Source: Candidatus Gastranaerophilales bacterium (GTDB lineage: Bacteria; Cyanobacteriota; Vampirovibrionia; Gastranaerophilales; Gastranaerophilaceae). Taken from it: a stretch of 64,000 bases of DNA. The translations under genes were made by a program, and so were the position numbers. This document shows, piece by piece, positions 46,060 through 54,888 of the stretch (position 1 is its first letter; every line of letters begins with the position of its first letter). Location of the stretch: assembly GCA_944325525.1 (NCBI GenBank), contig CALVAK010000003.1:62001-126000 (forward strand). Reading direction: 5' to 3'. The notes below the pieces were generated by a model that saw only the letters and a program-made list of their open reading frames with translations, was not told the origin of the DNA and searched no databases.

Positions 46060-46787
46060 AGTACATCTCCTGTTATTATTTTATTTTTTTTACCAAAATT
46101 ATCTTTTGTTATTAAAAAGCCATTTTCATCAATGTCTTCAGCAAAATATTCCTTTTTGCTGTCAAAACCTTTAATAGTTATATTTTTACCAAGGAAACTG
46201 CATTTTTTTATATATTCTTCTTGAATTAATTTAAATCCTTCAGATATAAAAGCATCATAATCTTTAAAGAACATATTGCATATTTTTTCAAGCAGCACTT
46301 TTGGTGCATACTTACATCCGGTTAATGTAAAAAGAGAAACAGCCTTCTGATCTATCTTTTCAATTGTTTCTTTTTTTAAATTCACATTTAAACCTAAGCC
46401 TAAAACAACTCCTTTAAGTTCATTTTTTTGCATAAATGATTCAGCTAAAATTCCTGATATTTTATATCCGTCAATTAAAATATCATTTGGCCATTTTATT
46501 GAAGGAGTTAAACTAAACTCATTTTCTAAAAATCTGCAAAGTATAATAGACAAATACTGTGTTAAGTTAACAAAAGGGAAATTATCAATTTCTTCAGGTT
46601 TAAGGACAAAAGAAACGTAAATATTTTCAGAATCATCGCTAACCCACACTCTGTTATATCTTCCCCTGCCTGAAGTCTGATGGGGAGTATATATAACAGT
46701 CCTATCCGCTAAATTTGATATGTTCTCAAGAGCGTAGCTGTTGGTAGATGATACTTTATCTAATGTTATTATTGAATATTTCGACAT
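46053..46787 (-). CDS. birA: Biotin-protein ligase (BirA, catalytic type)
   Basis: About 244 residues from the ATG at 46787 (MSKYSIITLDKVSSTNSYA), preferred over an upstream start whose extra residues are hydrophobic and unsupported. The biotinyl-AMP motif GRGRYNRVW, the KWPNDILIDGYKISGILAES segment and a C-terminal SH3-like domain (SFLGKNITIKGFDSKKEYF) are present. No N-terminal helix-turn-helix exists, so it lacks the repressor function of E. coli BirA. It attaches biotin to OadA, encoded in the same operon. Confidence 0.95.
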   Translation of the reverse strand: MSKYSIITLDKVSSTNSYALENISNLADRTVIYTPHQTSGRGRYNRVWVSDDSENIYVSFVLKPEEIDNFPFVNLTQYLSIILCRFLENEFSLTPSIKWPNDILIDGYKISGILAESFMQKNELKGVVLGLGLNVNLKKETIEKIDQKAVSLFTLTGCKYAPKVLLEKICNMFFKDYDAFISEGFKLIQEEYIKKCSFLGKNITIKGFDSKKEYFAEDIDENGFLITKDNFGKKNKIITGDVLC

Positions 46788-46863
46788 GACCTGATTAACC
46801 ATAATCAAAAATATGCTAACACAAACATAATTAATTATCACCAAATTTATAGCTTTATAAAAG

Positions 46864-47274
46864 TTAAATATTGTTTAAAAACGGCATAATTTTTTCAAAC
46901 ATAAATTTTAAAAGTAGTTTATTCCTTATCAATATATTTTTAGGAATACACTCAACATTATACTTCTTTGCTATAAACTCAATATTAAACATAGCTGAAA
47001 TTATTATAATATTTGTTCTTGAATATTCTTTTAAATTTTTTATCTGTTTAATCAGCCACTCACCTGCAAGTTCAGGTTCATAATCTGACTCCATTTGAAG
47101 GTCTGTTATTATTATATCAAAAGGTTTTTCAGTATTACGTCTTATGATATCATAAGCATCTTTTGCTGAATCTGCCAGTGTAATTTGAAAAATCTTTCCA
47201 TATAATTGATTGATTATTTCTTTATGAAATAATAACCAGGTTCTTGTATCATCAACTAATAATATATTGTACAT
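46864..47274 (-). CDS. Stand-alone response-regulator receiver protein
   Basis: About 136 residues from MYNILLVDDTRTW; the longer frame to 47328 adds a hydrophobic leader unlikely to be real. A receiver fold is clear: DD near residues 8-9, the phospho-acceptor Asp in FDIIITDLQMESD (near residue 55), TNIIIISAMF, and a position of the conserved Lys taken by IPKNILI. No output domain is present, so it would act by protein-protein contact like CheY or as a phosphorelay intermediate. Neighbours give no partner; the hybrid kinase at 22147 is one candidate. Confidence 0.8.
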   Translation of the reverse strand: MYNILLVDDTRTWLLFHKEIINQLYGKIFQITLADSAKDAYDIIRRNTEKPFDIIITDLQMESDYEPELAGEWLIKQIKNLKEYSRTNIIIISAMFNIEFIAKKYNVECIPKNILIRNKLLLKFMFEKIMPFLNNI

Positions 47275-47424
47275 ATATAAATTATACATAAGTATAATAA
47301 AAAATATCAATATATTAATAGAAAGCATATGTTTTATTGTGCAAACAAATTTTATAATATGAAATATAAAAAGCTATTTTTACTTTTTTATATTAAATTT
47401 AATATCGCAAAATCTGGATTTGTT

Positions 47425-47580
47425 ATGAAAATAAAAATATATATTCTGGAAATAAAAAAAAGGATAAAACGTATTAACGCATTTATTTCAAATCCGTTAA
47501 ATTACGAAAATCTAAACAATCCGTTTTTTTCAACACGCTCAAGGACATACGTCTGGATTGAAGAAAACAAAGAAAATTAG
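47425..47580 (+). CDS. Possible small basic protein
   Basis: About 51 residues from the ATG at 47425 (MKIKIYILEIKKRIKRINAF), ending in RSRTYVWIEENKEN. It lies between two leftward genes in an otherwise empty stretch. The first half is an amphipathic basic helix. No ribosome site is evident and I recognise no family, so it may be a chance frame. A longer frame from 47329 looks even less protein-like. Confidence 0.25.
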   Translation: MKIKIYILEIKKRIKRINAFISNPLNYENLNNPFFSTRSRTYVWIEENKEN

Positions 47581-47586
47581 TAAAAA

Positions 47587-49557
47587 TTAAATATATTCAG
47601 ACAGCTCCTCTTTTGTAACACCGGAATCAAACAAAGTAATTATTTTTTCAACCATGTCATAATTTATTTGATTGTTTCCTTTACAGAAGTTGATTATTTG
47701 AATAATTTCATCAGAAGAGGCATTTTGTGCAGCCATATCCCAAGAAATTTCCGCTAATCTTTCATCAATAATACCGTTTTGATCGTGACAAATATCAAGT
47801 ACTTCTATTATATCTTCGGGAGACATTTTTTTTCTGCACATTATAGACACAATACCGGCACCGTCTTCATCAACATAATCATTATCTATATTTTTAGCAG
47901 CATTAATAATTTTTTCGCCATAATTTATAAATTCAGCACTATTTATATCAATATTCTGCTCGGAAAAATTTTGAAACAAATTATACAAAATATCAATAGC
48001 ATTTTCATCAGCATCAAAACCGCCGTTTAATACTATTTTTGATAATTCATCCACAGAAATTTTATCATTAAATACCTGGGCAAAATACAAAATAAAATCT
48101 TTAAAATCATCATTATCATGAAGAGCAGATAATAAATTTGCTATTTCTTCTCCGCTAATAGCGGCAGCTGTTAAATCAATGGTGTTTTTTAAATCTTTTT
48201 CATCAAAAGAACCGTCCAAATTCGTTTCAAAAGAATTTATTAAAATAGGAATATCTTCACTCAAAACACCGTTATTTTTTAATAAACCTACAGTATCAAG
48301 TATATATTTGTTGATATTACCGTTTTCATCCGTACACAATTCAAGAAGAGGCATTAATTGACCGTAAGTATTTCCTTGTCCTCTTAATGCAATGAGTGCT
48401 CTAACAAATCTTTTATCTATTTCTCCGTTATCTTTTTTATATTTGCTGGTAAATTCATATAACAAATTATCTTCAATTTCAGAAACAAGATTGTCATATT
48501 GCTGCTGCAAATTATAAACGCTCTCACCTTCTACCGGAGATACATATGTAATTTTACCATCTTTAATAATCATAATATTATCGCCGAAAGAAAATTTTTG
48601 AACACCTCTTTTATTAATCGGATTTTCTCTTTCGTTTTTTTCGTTTACTCTTGTTAAAGACAATGCTTTTTTAATTCTGGTTAAAGACTGTATTGAAGAA
48701 TTACTTATTTTATATAGACCTGTCTCATAATCTTTTACTTTTAATGCTTCCATGATTTTCAAAATCAAATCATGATTTATACCGGCATCATACATTTTCA
48801 AAAGCTGAGCTTTTGTTTCTTCTTCATTTGCAAATCCCCCGCTAAGAAATTTTGTAAATTTTAAACTTGTGACAGAATCCATTCCGTTCTTTTTAAAATC
48901 GCATACTCTTTGACACCCGTCAAAATTAATTTTATCAGTATCATCTTTTTCACTAAATACTGAAAATTCTTCTAGCAGCTGAGGAATTATAAAATTTTCA
49001 AAATCGGAAGAAGCAAACATCTCAACAGCTCTTGCTTTTTCAGGAGAAACAACTCCTTCATTATCCATACATTTTTTTAATATGTATTCAATATTTGTGG
49101 CACCAAGATTTTTCTTTCCAAGAGCAATAATGATTTTTTTTGCATTTTCGTCGCCGTCAATACCTTCATATATCTCTTTGAACTGTTTAATATAGTCTTC
49201 ATAAACAGGGGTATTTTCAATTACTCCTTTTCCTGAAAAAGAAACGGGACGGTAATACACATTTGAAATCTGGCTACTTATTCTATTATTCGCAAGTATT
49301 TTATATATTGACTGTTCCCTTTGAGAAATTTTTTCAATTTCTTCTTTTCTACCTTCTCTTTGTGCTGCATCTTTGAGTTTTGACAGTAAAGAAAGTTCTT
49401 TTTCAAGAAAAGCAGAAGAATTTGAAAAATCTGTTTTCTGCATTTTCTTCTTAAATGAATTATATTCTTTGCTCAATCCTGAAAAATCACATATTTGCTG
49501 ATTAGATGATGTAATATTTTTTGCTAAAGAAGCTGAATCAATTGAAAAATCTGACAT
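47587..49557 (-). CDS. Helical-repeat (solenoid) protein with KTDF N-terminal domain
   Basis: A 656-residue protein that I do not recognise as a known family. Residues 25-90 (KKKMQKTDFSNSSAFLEKEL, then a helix LLSKLKDAAQREGRKEEIEKI) resemble the whole small protein encoded at 62433. From about residue 130 on it is built of roughly 40-residue helical units with a recurring 'L..C.D.NG.I......D....L...G.....I..II' pattern, e.g. LLELCTDENGNINKYIL and VLDICHDQNGIIDERLA. This suggests an alpha solenoid with Ca-binding-like D.NG loops. No signal peptide or membrane span is seen. A protein-interaction scaffold is the reasonable guess. Confidence 0.55.
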   Translation of the reverse strand: MSDFSIDSASLAKNITSSNQQICDFSGLSKEYNSFKKKMQKTDFSNSSAFLEKELSLLSKLKDAAQREGRKEEIEKISQREQSIYKILANNRISSQISNVYYRPVSFSGKGVIENTPVYEDYIKQFKEIYEGIDGDENAKKIIIALGKKNLGATNIEYILKKCMDNEGVVSPEKARAVEMFASSDFENFIIPQLLEEFSVFSEKDDTDKINFDGCQRVCDFKKNGMDSVTSLKFTKFLSGGFANEEETKAQLLKMYDAGINHDLILKIMEALKVKDYETGLYKISNSSIQSLTRIKKALSLTRVNEKNERENPINKRGVQKFSFGDNIMIIKDGKITYVSPVEGESVYNLQQQYDNLVSEIEDNLLYEFTSKYKKDNGEIDKRFVRALIALRGQGNTYGQLMPLLELCTDENGNINKYILDTVGLLKNNGVLSEDIPILINSFETNLDGSFDEKDLKNTIDLTAAAISGEEIANLLSALHDNDDFKDFILYFAQVFNDKISVDELSKIVLNGGFDADENAIDILYNLFQNFSEQNIDINSAEFINYGEKIINAAKNIDNDYVDEDGAGIVSIMCRKKMSPEDIIEVLDICHDQNGIIDERLAEISWDMAAQNASSDEIIQIINFCKGNNQINYDMVEKIITLFDSGVTKEELSEYI

Positions 49558-49680
49558 AAACTATTGTCTCCCGTGTGTAAGACACACCTTTCTTTTACAT
49601 TTCTCCGAATATATTTTTATTATCGACAGTTTAAAAAAAAACTTTAATCTTATTAATATAAACATTTAAAAAATATTATA

Positions 49681-50076
49681 TATGGTTTTCCAACAGCAAC
49701 TTATGAAGAAGATATGGAAACACTTCTTTTTATAAAGAAAAATTATGAAAATAAAATAATACATGATTTAAATGTTTTCAGGTTTTCAGTACGAAGAGGC
49801 TCGCCTATAAGTATAAAACCTGAAGAATACGAAATTAACATTGAACAGGAACAAAATGACTTTTCTCCGTTTTTAAGATTCAAATATGACTATGGTGATG
49901 AAGCTTTAAACAAAATGATGGTGGAATATGAAAAGTTTAGGAAAGAAATTGAAAGCCAATATTATAAATCTTATTTGACTTCTCCACAACGTTTTCTATA
50001 TGTTTGTCAATATGGGAATATTAACTTCAATAACTTAATGATTCAAAATGCAAAGTACATTAAGAATTGTAAATAA
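49681..50076 (+). pseudogene. 5'-truncated remnant of a radical-SAM (B12-binding) protein
   Basis: The open frame with an ATG at 49714 continues upstream in frame without a start: YGFPTATYEEDMETLLFIKK, followed by VFRFSVRRGSPISIKPEEYEI. This matches the C-terminal part of B12-binding-domain radical SAM enzymes ('GFPTET.EDM.ETL.FI' and later 'F....GSPI...PE.YGI'). The upstream frame hits a stop after about eight codons and no CX3CX2C cluster motif exists, so the catalytic half is gone. The remaining 120-codon frame may still be translated from the internal ATG, but it cannot be an active enzyme. Confidence 0.55.
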
Positions 50077-50161
50077 TATCTGCTTTTATGTTAATTCAAA
50101 AAATTTAGAACATTTTTTTATTACGGAATCGGAATAAAAAGAAAAAAGAAAAGGAAAGATT

Positions 50162-50497
50162 ATGTTTAACACTGAAAAAAGGATTAAAGTTGAATGGATA
50201 AATGAAGTTAATAATGAAAGGCACAATTCTGTTAATGGAATGACAAATCCTTTAAAAAGTGATTGTTCCGATACTGAAAAGCTTGGTCTCTTAGTAAAAA
50301 GAGTTCTTGAAGAAGAAATCCCGAGACTAAAGAATAATTCTTTGCTTTATGATTTAGTTTTATATACTATTATTGAAAAAATGAAGACTGTACAAAGTGT
50401 AGAAAATGTTTTATCATATATAAAGGAAAACAAAGCAAGAAAAGTGTATGACGTTATCTTTATAGATGGAGAGGTTCACATTAAATGTTCGGTTTAA
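50162..50497 (+). CDS. Small hypothetical protein A (paralogue pair)
   Basis: A 111-residue protein with a strong AAAGGAAAG ribosome site. It has a helical core (LGLLVKRVLEEEIPRLKNNS, then YDLVLYTIIEKMK) and a short beta-like C-terminus (VIFIDGEVHIKCSV). The middle part lines up loosely with the next gene product: 'V..(V/M)LE.E......S.YD.(V/L)...(I/V).(E/N)K.K..Q'. The 3' end overlaps that gene by 13 bases. No function can be assigned. Confidence 0.55.
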   Translation: MFNTEKRIKVEWINEVNNERHNSVNGMTNPLKSDCSDTEKLGLLVKRVLEEEIPRLKNNSLLYDLVLYTIIEKMKTVQSVENVLSYIKENKARKVYDVIFIDGEVHIKCSV

Positions 50498-50799
50498 AAC
50501 ACTTTAAACTGGTAAAAGAATTAAAGAACATAAAGCCGCAGTTAGGTTGGCTTAGATTTTCTTCGTCTAATATAAAAGACAGAAAACGTGATGAATTTTT
50601 AGAATCCGTAATTGCTGATAATAAGTTTATAGAAGAGGATTTAAGAATAAGGAAAATGGTTGAAGAAATGCTTCAAAAGGAGTTTTCTTCAAACATAAAA
50701 AATATAAAATCATACGATTTTCTTGTTGATTCGGTAGTAAATAAATTAAAACTAAAACAATTGGGTAATATCTCTTCTTCATTGGAAGATATTGAATAA
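50485..50799 (+). CDS. Small hypothetical protein B (paralogue pair)
   Basis: A 104-residue protein overlapping the upstream gene by 13 bases. The N-terminus is basic (GLKHFKLVKELKNIKPQLGW); the C-terminal half is helical (IRKMVEEMLQKEF, SYDFLVDSVVNKLKLKQ) and resembles the core of protein A. Both may be subunits of one small complex. They precede the Hsp20 gene, which has its own ribosome site, so co-transcription with the chaperone is possible. Confidence 0.55.
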   Translation: MFGLKHFKLVKELKNIKPQLGWLRFSSSNIKDRKRDEFLESVIADNKFIEEDLRIRKMVEEMLQKEFSSNIKNIKSYDFLVDSVVNKLKLKQLGNISSSLEDIE

Positions 50800-50885
50800 G
50801 TATACTTTTTATTAGCCGGTATGGTAATGTTTTAGTATTTCTTTTTATGCAGACTATAAATGGATTTAGGTGCATAGGAGAAATT

Positions 50886-51347
50886 ATGAAATATTTAATT
50901 AAAAAACCTGATACTTTTTTTAATACATTAAACGAAGATATTAATGCCATTTTACAAAAAAGCTTTGATAATATATTCCCCGAGTATATTTTTCATCAGG
51001 AATTAAACGGAATGGCAATGCCTGTTGATGTTAAAGAATACGATAACGAATATAAAGTTAAAGTAGAATTACCGGGAATAAATAAAGAAGATATTAATGT
51101 AGACATAAATAAATCTTTTATAAAAATTGAAGCAAAAAGAGAAACTGAAAAAGAAGAAGAAAATAAAAGACACAAATACCATAAAACTGAATTCCGCTAC
51201 GGAAATTATTCAAGAACAATATATTTCCCGTATGAAATTAATACTGAAAAAACAATTGCCGAATTAAAAAAAGGGATTCTTTGTATAACTTTGCCAAAGC
51301 TCCAAGAAGAAAATAAAAAAACAAACAAATTAGAAATAAAAGATTAA
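50886..51347 (+). CDS. Hsp20-family small heat-shock protein
   Basis: About 153 residues from the ATG at 50886 (TAGGAG upstream). The alpha-crystallin domain spans residues 40-140: MPVDVKEYDNEYKVKVELPG, then INKEDINVDI and ELKKGILCITLPK (the conserved 'L..GvL.i..PK' strand). A short N-terminal arm and a C-terminal LEI motif (I/L-x-I) mediate oligomer assembly. It is an ATP-independent holdase that binds unfolding proteins under stress. No CIRCE or HrcA site is evident upstream. Confidence 0.92.
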   Translation: MKYLIKKPDTFFNTLNEDINAILQKSFDNIFPEYIFHQELNGMAMPVDVKEYDNEYKVKVELPGINKEDINVDINKSFIKIEAKRETEKEEENKRHKYHKTEFRYGNYSRTIYFPYEINTEKTIAELKKGILCITLPKLQEENKKTNKLEIKD

Positions 51348-51349
51348 TT

Positions 51350-51589
51350 ATGACTATTATACTCGGCATTAAATTAACGGATAAAACCGATACTTCTGTT
51401 GAATTACAAGAAATTTTAACAAAGTATAACTGTATCATAAAACTTCGTATTGGTATAAATAACACTTCTCTTTTTTGTTCATCAAACGGAATAATACTAC
51501 TTCAAACTGAAAAAGAAGAAGAAACGCTGGAACTAGAGAGAGAAATTCTTAATATTAGCGGAGTAGAAATACAAAAAATGATATTTTAA
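51350..51589 (+). CDS. Small ACT-like (TM1266-type) putative regulator
   Basis: A 79-residue protein, two bases after the hsp20 stop. The layout beta-alpha-beta-beta-alpha-beta (ILGIKLTDKTDTSVELQEIL, CIIKLRIGI, IILLQTEK, ELEREILNISGVEIQKMIF) resembles the small ACT/NikR-C-like domain of the putative iron-only-hydrogenase system regulator family (TM1266). In that family the domain stands alone and is thought to bind a small ligand or metal. Two cysteines (YNCIIK, FCSSNG) could contribute. It lies nine bases before the flavoprotein gene. The call rests on fold pattern, not on strong identity. Confidence 0.5.
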   Translation: MTIILGIKLTDKTDTSVELQEILTKYNCIIKLRIGINNTSLFCSSNGIILLQTEKEEETLELEREILNISGVEIQKMIF

Positions 51590-51597
51590 AGGTAAAT

Positions 51598-52959
51598 ATG
51601 TCAGAAAGAATAATAATTATAGGAGGCGGTGCGGCAGGACCCAAAACTGCCGCAAAACTGCGAAGAGAAAGACCGGATTTTATTATTGATTTATATACGC
51701 AGGAAGATATAATTTCATATTCTGCCTGCGGACTTCCATACTATATCGAAAATATAATACAAAGCTCTGATTCTCTAATTGTAAGAACTCCTGATGATTT
51801 TCGCAAACAAAATATAAATATACATACAAAACAAAAATGCATAAAAATAAAAACAAACGAAAAAAAAATATTAATAGAAGATCTTAATTCAAACAAACAA
51901 TATGAAGCAGAATATGATATTCTTGTTCTGGCAACAGGTGCAATACCTATAATTCCAGAAATAAAAGGTATTAATCTTAAAAATATTTTTACTTTAAGAA
52001 CCATACAGGACGGAATAAATATTAAAGAAAAAATGCTTACTTCGAAAAAAGCACTACTGTTAGGCGGTGGCTATATTTCGGTTGAAACTCTTGAGGCTTT
52101 TGTTCATAACGGGCTTAAGGTGACACTAATTGAAAAAAATTCACAAATTTTAAAAATGTTTGATGAAGATTTTGCTCACAGAATTACAGACTATATAATA
52201 GGAAGAAATCCCGGACAAGTAAGCATTTTGACCGGAGAAGAAGTAATAGAGTTTAAAGGAGATGAAAATCAAGAAGTAAAAAAAGTTATAACTTCTTCCG
52301 GAAAAGAAATAGAAACAGACTTTGTTGTTCTAGGAACAGGTGTAAGACCAAATACAGACTTTTTACTTGATAGTGAAATAAAATTAGGAATAAACAACAG
52401 TATAAAAGTAAACAGTACAATGAGAAGTTCTAAATGCGGTATATATGCGGCTGGCGATTGCTGTGAGAAATACAATCTGGTAACAAACAGATACACCTGG
52501 CTTCCTATGGGATCAACTGCAAATAAAGAAGGACGTTGTGCTGCAATTAATATTGCCGGAGATAGTTGTAACTTTGACGGGATATTAAATTCAACCATTA
52601 CAAAATATTTTGATATGACAATATCTATAATCGGAATAAGTTATAAAGAGGCAAAAGAACTTGGTTTTCAACCAGAGTTTGCCATTGTTACGAAACGGGA
52701 TAAAGCAGGTTATATGCCAAATCCCGGGACAGTAACCTTAAAGCTTATTGTCGATAAAAATACCCGAACTATTTTAGGTGTACAGGGTATAGGTGACGGT
52801 GACGTAAACCGGAGAATAAATACAGTGATTCCTGCTATATTAAGTAAAACAAAGCTGGAGACATTTATGAATTTGGATTTACCATATTCTCCACCATATT
52901 CTCCAGCAATTGATCCTGTATTAAATGCTGCTCAAATTATTTATCAAAAGCTCAATTAA
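51598..52959 (+). CDS. CoA-disulfide reductase / NADH oxidase-like flavoprotein
   Basis: A 453-residue pyridine nucleotide-disulfide oxidoreductase. It has the FAD motif IIIIGGGAAGPKTAAKLRRE, the single active-site cysteine Cys44 in SYSACGLPYYIENI (typical of CoA-disulfide reductases and NADH oxidases), ATGAIPIIPEI, the NAD motif LLGGGYISVETLEAF and the second FAD motif CGIYAAGDCCEKYN. The C-terminal dimerisation domain is complete. It may reduce CoA disulfide, oxygen or polysulfide and would help redox defence in an anaerobe. It ends four bases inside the convergent protease gene. Confidence 0.9.
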   Translation: MSERIIIIGGGAAGPKTAAKLRRERPDFIIDLYTQEDIISYSACGLPYYIENIIQSSDSLIVRTPDDFRKQNINIHTKQKCIKIKTNEKKILIEDLNSNKQYEAEYDILVLATGAIPIIPEIKGINLKNIFTLRTIQDGINIKEKMLTSKKALLLGGGYISVETLEAFVHNGLKVTLIEKNSQILKMFDEDFAHRITDYIIGRNPGQVSILTGEEVIEFKGDENQEVKKVITSSGKEIETDFVVLGTGVRPNTDFLLDSEIKLGINNSIKVNSTMRSSKCGIYAAGDCCEKYNLVTNRYTWLPMGSTANKEGRCAAINIAGDSCNFDGILNSTITKYFDMTISIIGISYKEAKELGFQPEFAIVTKRDKAGYMPNPGTVTLKLIVDKNTRTILGVQGIGDGDVNRRINTVIPAILSKTKLETFMNLDLPYSPPYSPAIDPVLNAAQIIYQKLN

Positions 52960-54185
52960 TTATTACACGTTGTCTTCTCATTTTTAATCATTTGCAGTAA
53001 AACAGCCTGAGCTTTTTTTAATTGAACATCATCTTTTTCTTTAATATTTTCTTCTGTAAGCTTAACTTCTATATCAGGTGCAATCCCTTTCTTGTTTATG
53101 TCAGTACCATTCGGAGTAAGATACTTTTGAATTGTAATATTAAGTCCTGCTCCAAAAGGAGGTAAAGATTTGACTTCCTGTACAAGCCCTTTTCCGAAGG
53201 TATTTTCTCCGATTAATATTGCCCTTTGATTATCTTTTAATGCTCCTGACAATATTTCACTAGCAGAAGCACTGCCTTTATTGATTAATACAACCAAAGG
53301 TTGATCGGAAATAAATGCTCTTCTTGATCTTGCAGTGTCTTTATACCCGTCACGGTCAACTGTACTGACTATTATATTTTCATCAAGAAACATATCTGCT
53401 ATTTCAATGGCATTACTTAGTAATCCGCCGGAATTTGCTCTTAAATCAATAATAATACCTTCTTTATCTTTCATTTTTAAGAGTTCTTTTTCAAAATCAC
53501 TGCCCGAATTCTTTCCCATAAAAGAACTGATTCTTATATAACCTATTTTATCATCAAGTTTAAAGTCTTCGGGTAGCTTTACCGAAATAGATTTTATTAC
53601 AATTTCATCCCTAACAATACTATATTTCTTATTTGGTTCTCCTTTTCTCTTTATTAAGAGTTCTACTGAAGTACCTTTTTCACCTCTTATTCTATCAGCT
53701 GCCTTATCAACAGTCATATCTTTTGTAGAAACTCCATCGATTTCAAGAATTTCATCTTCTGGTTTTAAGCCTGCTTTTTCTCCGGGAGTATCTTCTATAG
53801 GAGAAATAACGAGTATTTTACCGTCTCTAAATCCAATTTGAACGCCTATGCCGAATAAAGAGCCTTTTATCATACTTTTTTCTTCTTCAAACTCTTTTGG
53901 AGGGACAAACTTTGTATATCTGTCATTTAAGCTTGCTATCATTGTATCAATTGCAATATAAGCATCTTCAGGAGTCTTAATTTTATCGTCATACTTATGA
54001 CGCCATCTTTCCCAATCCTGCCCGTTATTTGTCTGGTCTAAATATTTAGAATTAACAATTTTCCATACCATATCATATAAGGCTGTATCAGATTGTGCCA
54101 TGGCTGTATTGCTTCTGTTGCAGTATACACAAACCAGAAGCAGGGTTAAAGTAATTAGTAATGTGTTTTTTAATCTTTTTTTCAC
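52956..54185 (-). CDS. ctpA: C-terminal processing peptidase (S41 family)
   Basis: About 409 residues, most likely from the GTG at 54185, which has AAGGAG six bases upstream and gives a clean signal sequence (MKKRLKNTLLITLTLLLVCV). The ATG at 54203 is the alternative. A PDZ domain (GVQIGFRDGKILVISPIED, GLKPEDEILEIDGVSTKDMT) precedes the S41 catalytic domain, with the Ser in INKGSASASEILSGALKD and the Lys in GENTFGKGLVQEV. It is a periplasmic Ser/Lys-dyad protease that trims or degrades proteins from their C-termini. Confidence 0.95.
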   Translation of the reverse strand: MKKRLKNTLLITLTLLLVCVYCNRSNTAMAQSDTALYDMVWKIVNSKYLDQTNNGQDWERWRHKYDDKIKTPEDAYIAIDTMIASLNDRYTKFVPPKEFEEEKSMIKGSLFGIGVQIGFRDGKILVISPIEDTPGEKAGLKPEDEILEIDGVSTKDMTVDKAADRIRGEKGTSVELLIKRKGEPNKKYSIVRDEIVIKSISVKLPEDFKLDDKIGYIRISSFMGKNSGSDFEKELLKMKDKEGIIIDLRANSGGLLSNAIEIADMFLDENIIVSTVDRDGYKDTARSRRAFISDQPLVVLINKGSASASEILSGALKDNQRAILIGENTFGKGLVQEVKSLPPFGAGLNITIQKYLTPNGTDINKKGIAPDIEVKLTEENIKEKDDVQLKKAQAVLLQMIKNEKTTCNN

Positions 54186-54380
54186 AACTCTCTCCTTATT
54201 CATTATAATTATAATATAAATTATTTTATTTGTTTATTTACTTACGTGTATAAGACTATAGTTTAACAATAAAGTTTCATTCTTTTTTAATGTTAATTTT
54301 TTTAAAATCAAAATTATTTATACCTTGCTTTCTGATGTAATTAGTCATAAATGAACTTAAAATAGCAGAAAGGAGGTTTT

Positions 54381-54821
54381 ATGCATTATTATCTTGACAT
54401 TGAAACAGAGGGAATTGATAAAGACGGCAACAATAAAAAATACAAGCTTGCTGATTTTAAAAACGGTTACACAATTATTTATTTTTACCCGAAAGATGAT
54501 ACGCCTGTTTGTACACAGGAAGCTTACGAATTTAAAGAGGCAATGGATAAATTAAATAAATATGCAGCAGTTATCGGTGTAAGTTCTGATTCAATAGAGG
54601 AACATAAAGAATTTAAAGAAAAACATAAATTAAATTTCATTCTTCTTTCAGATAAATTTAATAAACTAAAAAAAGCTTTTGCCGAGCAAATTAAACCTGC
54701 ATCGGAACTTCACCGTACAACAATCATTTTAGATAAAGACGGAAACATTATAAAATATTGGGAAAAAGTTGATATAGACGGACATATAAAAGAAATTCTT
54801 GATTTTTTTGAAACCAAATAA
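54381..54821 (+). CDS. bcp: Thioredoxin-dependent peroxiredoxin (Bcp/PrxQ type)
   Basis: A 146-residue peroxiredoxin with the site PKDDTPVCTQEAYEFKE. Cys44 is the peroxidatic residue, while the resolving cysteine that many Bcp proteins carry five residues later is absent, making it a 1-Cys form. The segment VSSDSIEEHKEFKEKHKLNF is typical. It reduces hydrogen and organic peroxides, drawing electrons through thioredoxin. A near-perfect AAAGGAGG ribosome site lies eight bases before the ATG, suggesting strong expression. It faces ctpA across a 177-base divergent region. Confidence 0.95.
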   Translation: MHYYLDIETEGIDKDGNNKKYKLADFKNGYTIIYFYPKDDTPVCTQEAYEFKEAMDKLNKYAAVIGVSSDSIEEHKEFKEKHKLNFILLSDKFNKLKKAFAEQIKPASELHRTTIILDKDGNIIKYWEKVDIDGHIKEILDFFETK

Positions 54822-54888
54822 ATTCTCTATATATAATCTGTTTTTTAGTCAACTTGATACTAAAGCACAAATCTATAAGTATTTACAG

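Noticed and set aside
47329..47424. Upstream extension of the small frame ending at 47580
   Set aside because: It is hydrophobic and low in complexity, with no ribosome site; even the shorter form is doubtful.
54186..54203. ATG start of ctpA at 54203
   Set aside because: The GTG at 54185 has AAGGAG at ideal spacing and gives a cleaner signal sequence; the ATG would place that ribosome site inside the gene.
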